Part shown: piece by piece, positions 50,805 through 50,884 of the stretch
How positions within the stretch are numbered: the stretch's first letter is position 1
How the letters are laid out: each line of letters opens with the position of its first letter
NCBI RefSeq assembly: GCF_042656585.1
Contig: NZ_JBHSPG010000007.1
Length of the DNA: 50,884 nucleotides
Strand: one strand, 5' to 3'
From: Thalassorhabdus alkalitolerans
GTDB taxonomy: Bacteria; Bacillota; Bacilli; Bacillales; Marinococcaceae
Made by a program: the position numbers and the translations under genes
The notes under the pieces: generated by a model
Seen by the model: only the letters and a program-made list of their open reading frames with translations
What the model was told of the DNA's origin: nothing
Databases searched by the model: none

Positions 50805-50884
50805 ATCGAGTAGGAGGAGGTGACTAACCTCCGTCCTCTCACACCACCGTACGTACGGTTCCGTATACGGCGGTTTCATAAAAT
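50805..50884 (-). mobile_element. Group II intron 3' end (domains V-VI), partial
   Basis: On the minus strand 50844-50873 folds as a domain V: lower stem CCGCCGTA/TACGGTGG with the CGC triad, a 2-nt CG bulge on the 3' side and a short upper stem with a 4-nt loop. A TGTGAGAGG linker follows, then a GGAGGT/ACCTCC hairpin (50815-50832) fitting domain VI. The 3' boundary is probably near 50805 (ends CTCGAT). The intron body and any reverse transcriptase gene would lie beyond the right edge. Confidence 0.55.

Overview
The window looks like chromosomal DNA of a low-to-mid GC Firmicute of the family Bacillaceae. The clearest sign is gene order. A block on the right of centre follows Bacillus subtilis yugG-yugH-yugI-yuzA-yugJ-pgi-yugN-yugO, and the right end follows yuiA-yuiB-yuiC-yuiD. 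Shine-Dalgarno sequences are strong (AGGAGG type), intrinsic terminators are abundant, and a cre box, a BirA-type operator and a sigma-54 (SigL) promoter are present. Two TRAP transporters of different classes, an NSS Na+ symporter and a very acidic exported lipoprotein suggest a saline or alkaline habitat; that is inference.

Left third (1-20200, all minus strand): a roughly 17 kb fatty-acid or acyl-CoA catabolic array. Reading in the direction of transcription it holds acyl-CoA dehydrogenase, acyl-CoA synthetase, 3-hydroxyacyl-CoA dehydrogenase, enoyl-CoA hydratase, thioesterase, EtfB, EtfA, a second 3-hydroxyacyl-CoA dehydrogenase, a second acyl-CoA dehydrogenase, thiolase, a TRAP-TAXI fused permease (with a perfect cre site upstream), an SDR, an MFS exporter, a second acyl-CoA synthetase, the TAXI binding protein and, after a terminator, the start of a FadF-like Fe-S oxidoreductase. 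Together these form one or two full beta-oxidation turns plus the electron route through Etf and FadF to quinone. The array is headed by a consensus -24/-12 promoter (17449-17464). About 130 bp upstream lies a perfect 16-bp inverted repeat next to the gene for a PAS/AAA+/HTH sigma-54 activator. This is the most complete regulatory circuit in the window.

19285-24086 (minus): a ketopantoate-reductase-like dehydrogenase that overlaps the sigma-54 activator gene, a CsiD/GlaH glutarate hydroxylase, an LhgO L-2-hydroxyglutarate oxidase, a DUF3870 protein and an Lrp/AsnC regulator. CsiD and LhgO are the two consecutive steps glutarate -> L-2-hydroxyglutarate -> 2-oxoglutarate. Each of the two genes has its own near-identical sigma-A promoter, a leader of about 200 nt and an intrinsic terminator just before the start codon. 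That is the layout of a riboswitch or attenuator, and I could not match it to a class I know.

24257-34141: GNAT and EamA proteins, a YrhK-like protein, an AI-2E family exporter, tRNA-Ala(GGC), a small membrane protein, a K+ channel (yugO), yugN, pgi, yugJ, yuzA and yugI. 34359-43634: NSS transporter, yugH/yugG, an isochorismatase-family hydrolase, luxS, a glycerophosphodiesterase, a ComFB-like protein, a membrane protein, an MdtG-like MFS exporter that appears to start at AUU, a small four-helix membrane protein and bioY under a probable BirA operator. 43889-46869: a DctP/DctM/DctQ TRAP system. 47699-50625: yuiD, a leaderless cobalamin-binding-type protein, yuiC, yuiB and yuiA. The right edge appears to hold the 3' end (domains V and VI) of a group II intron that enters from outside the window.
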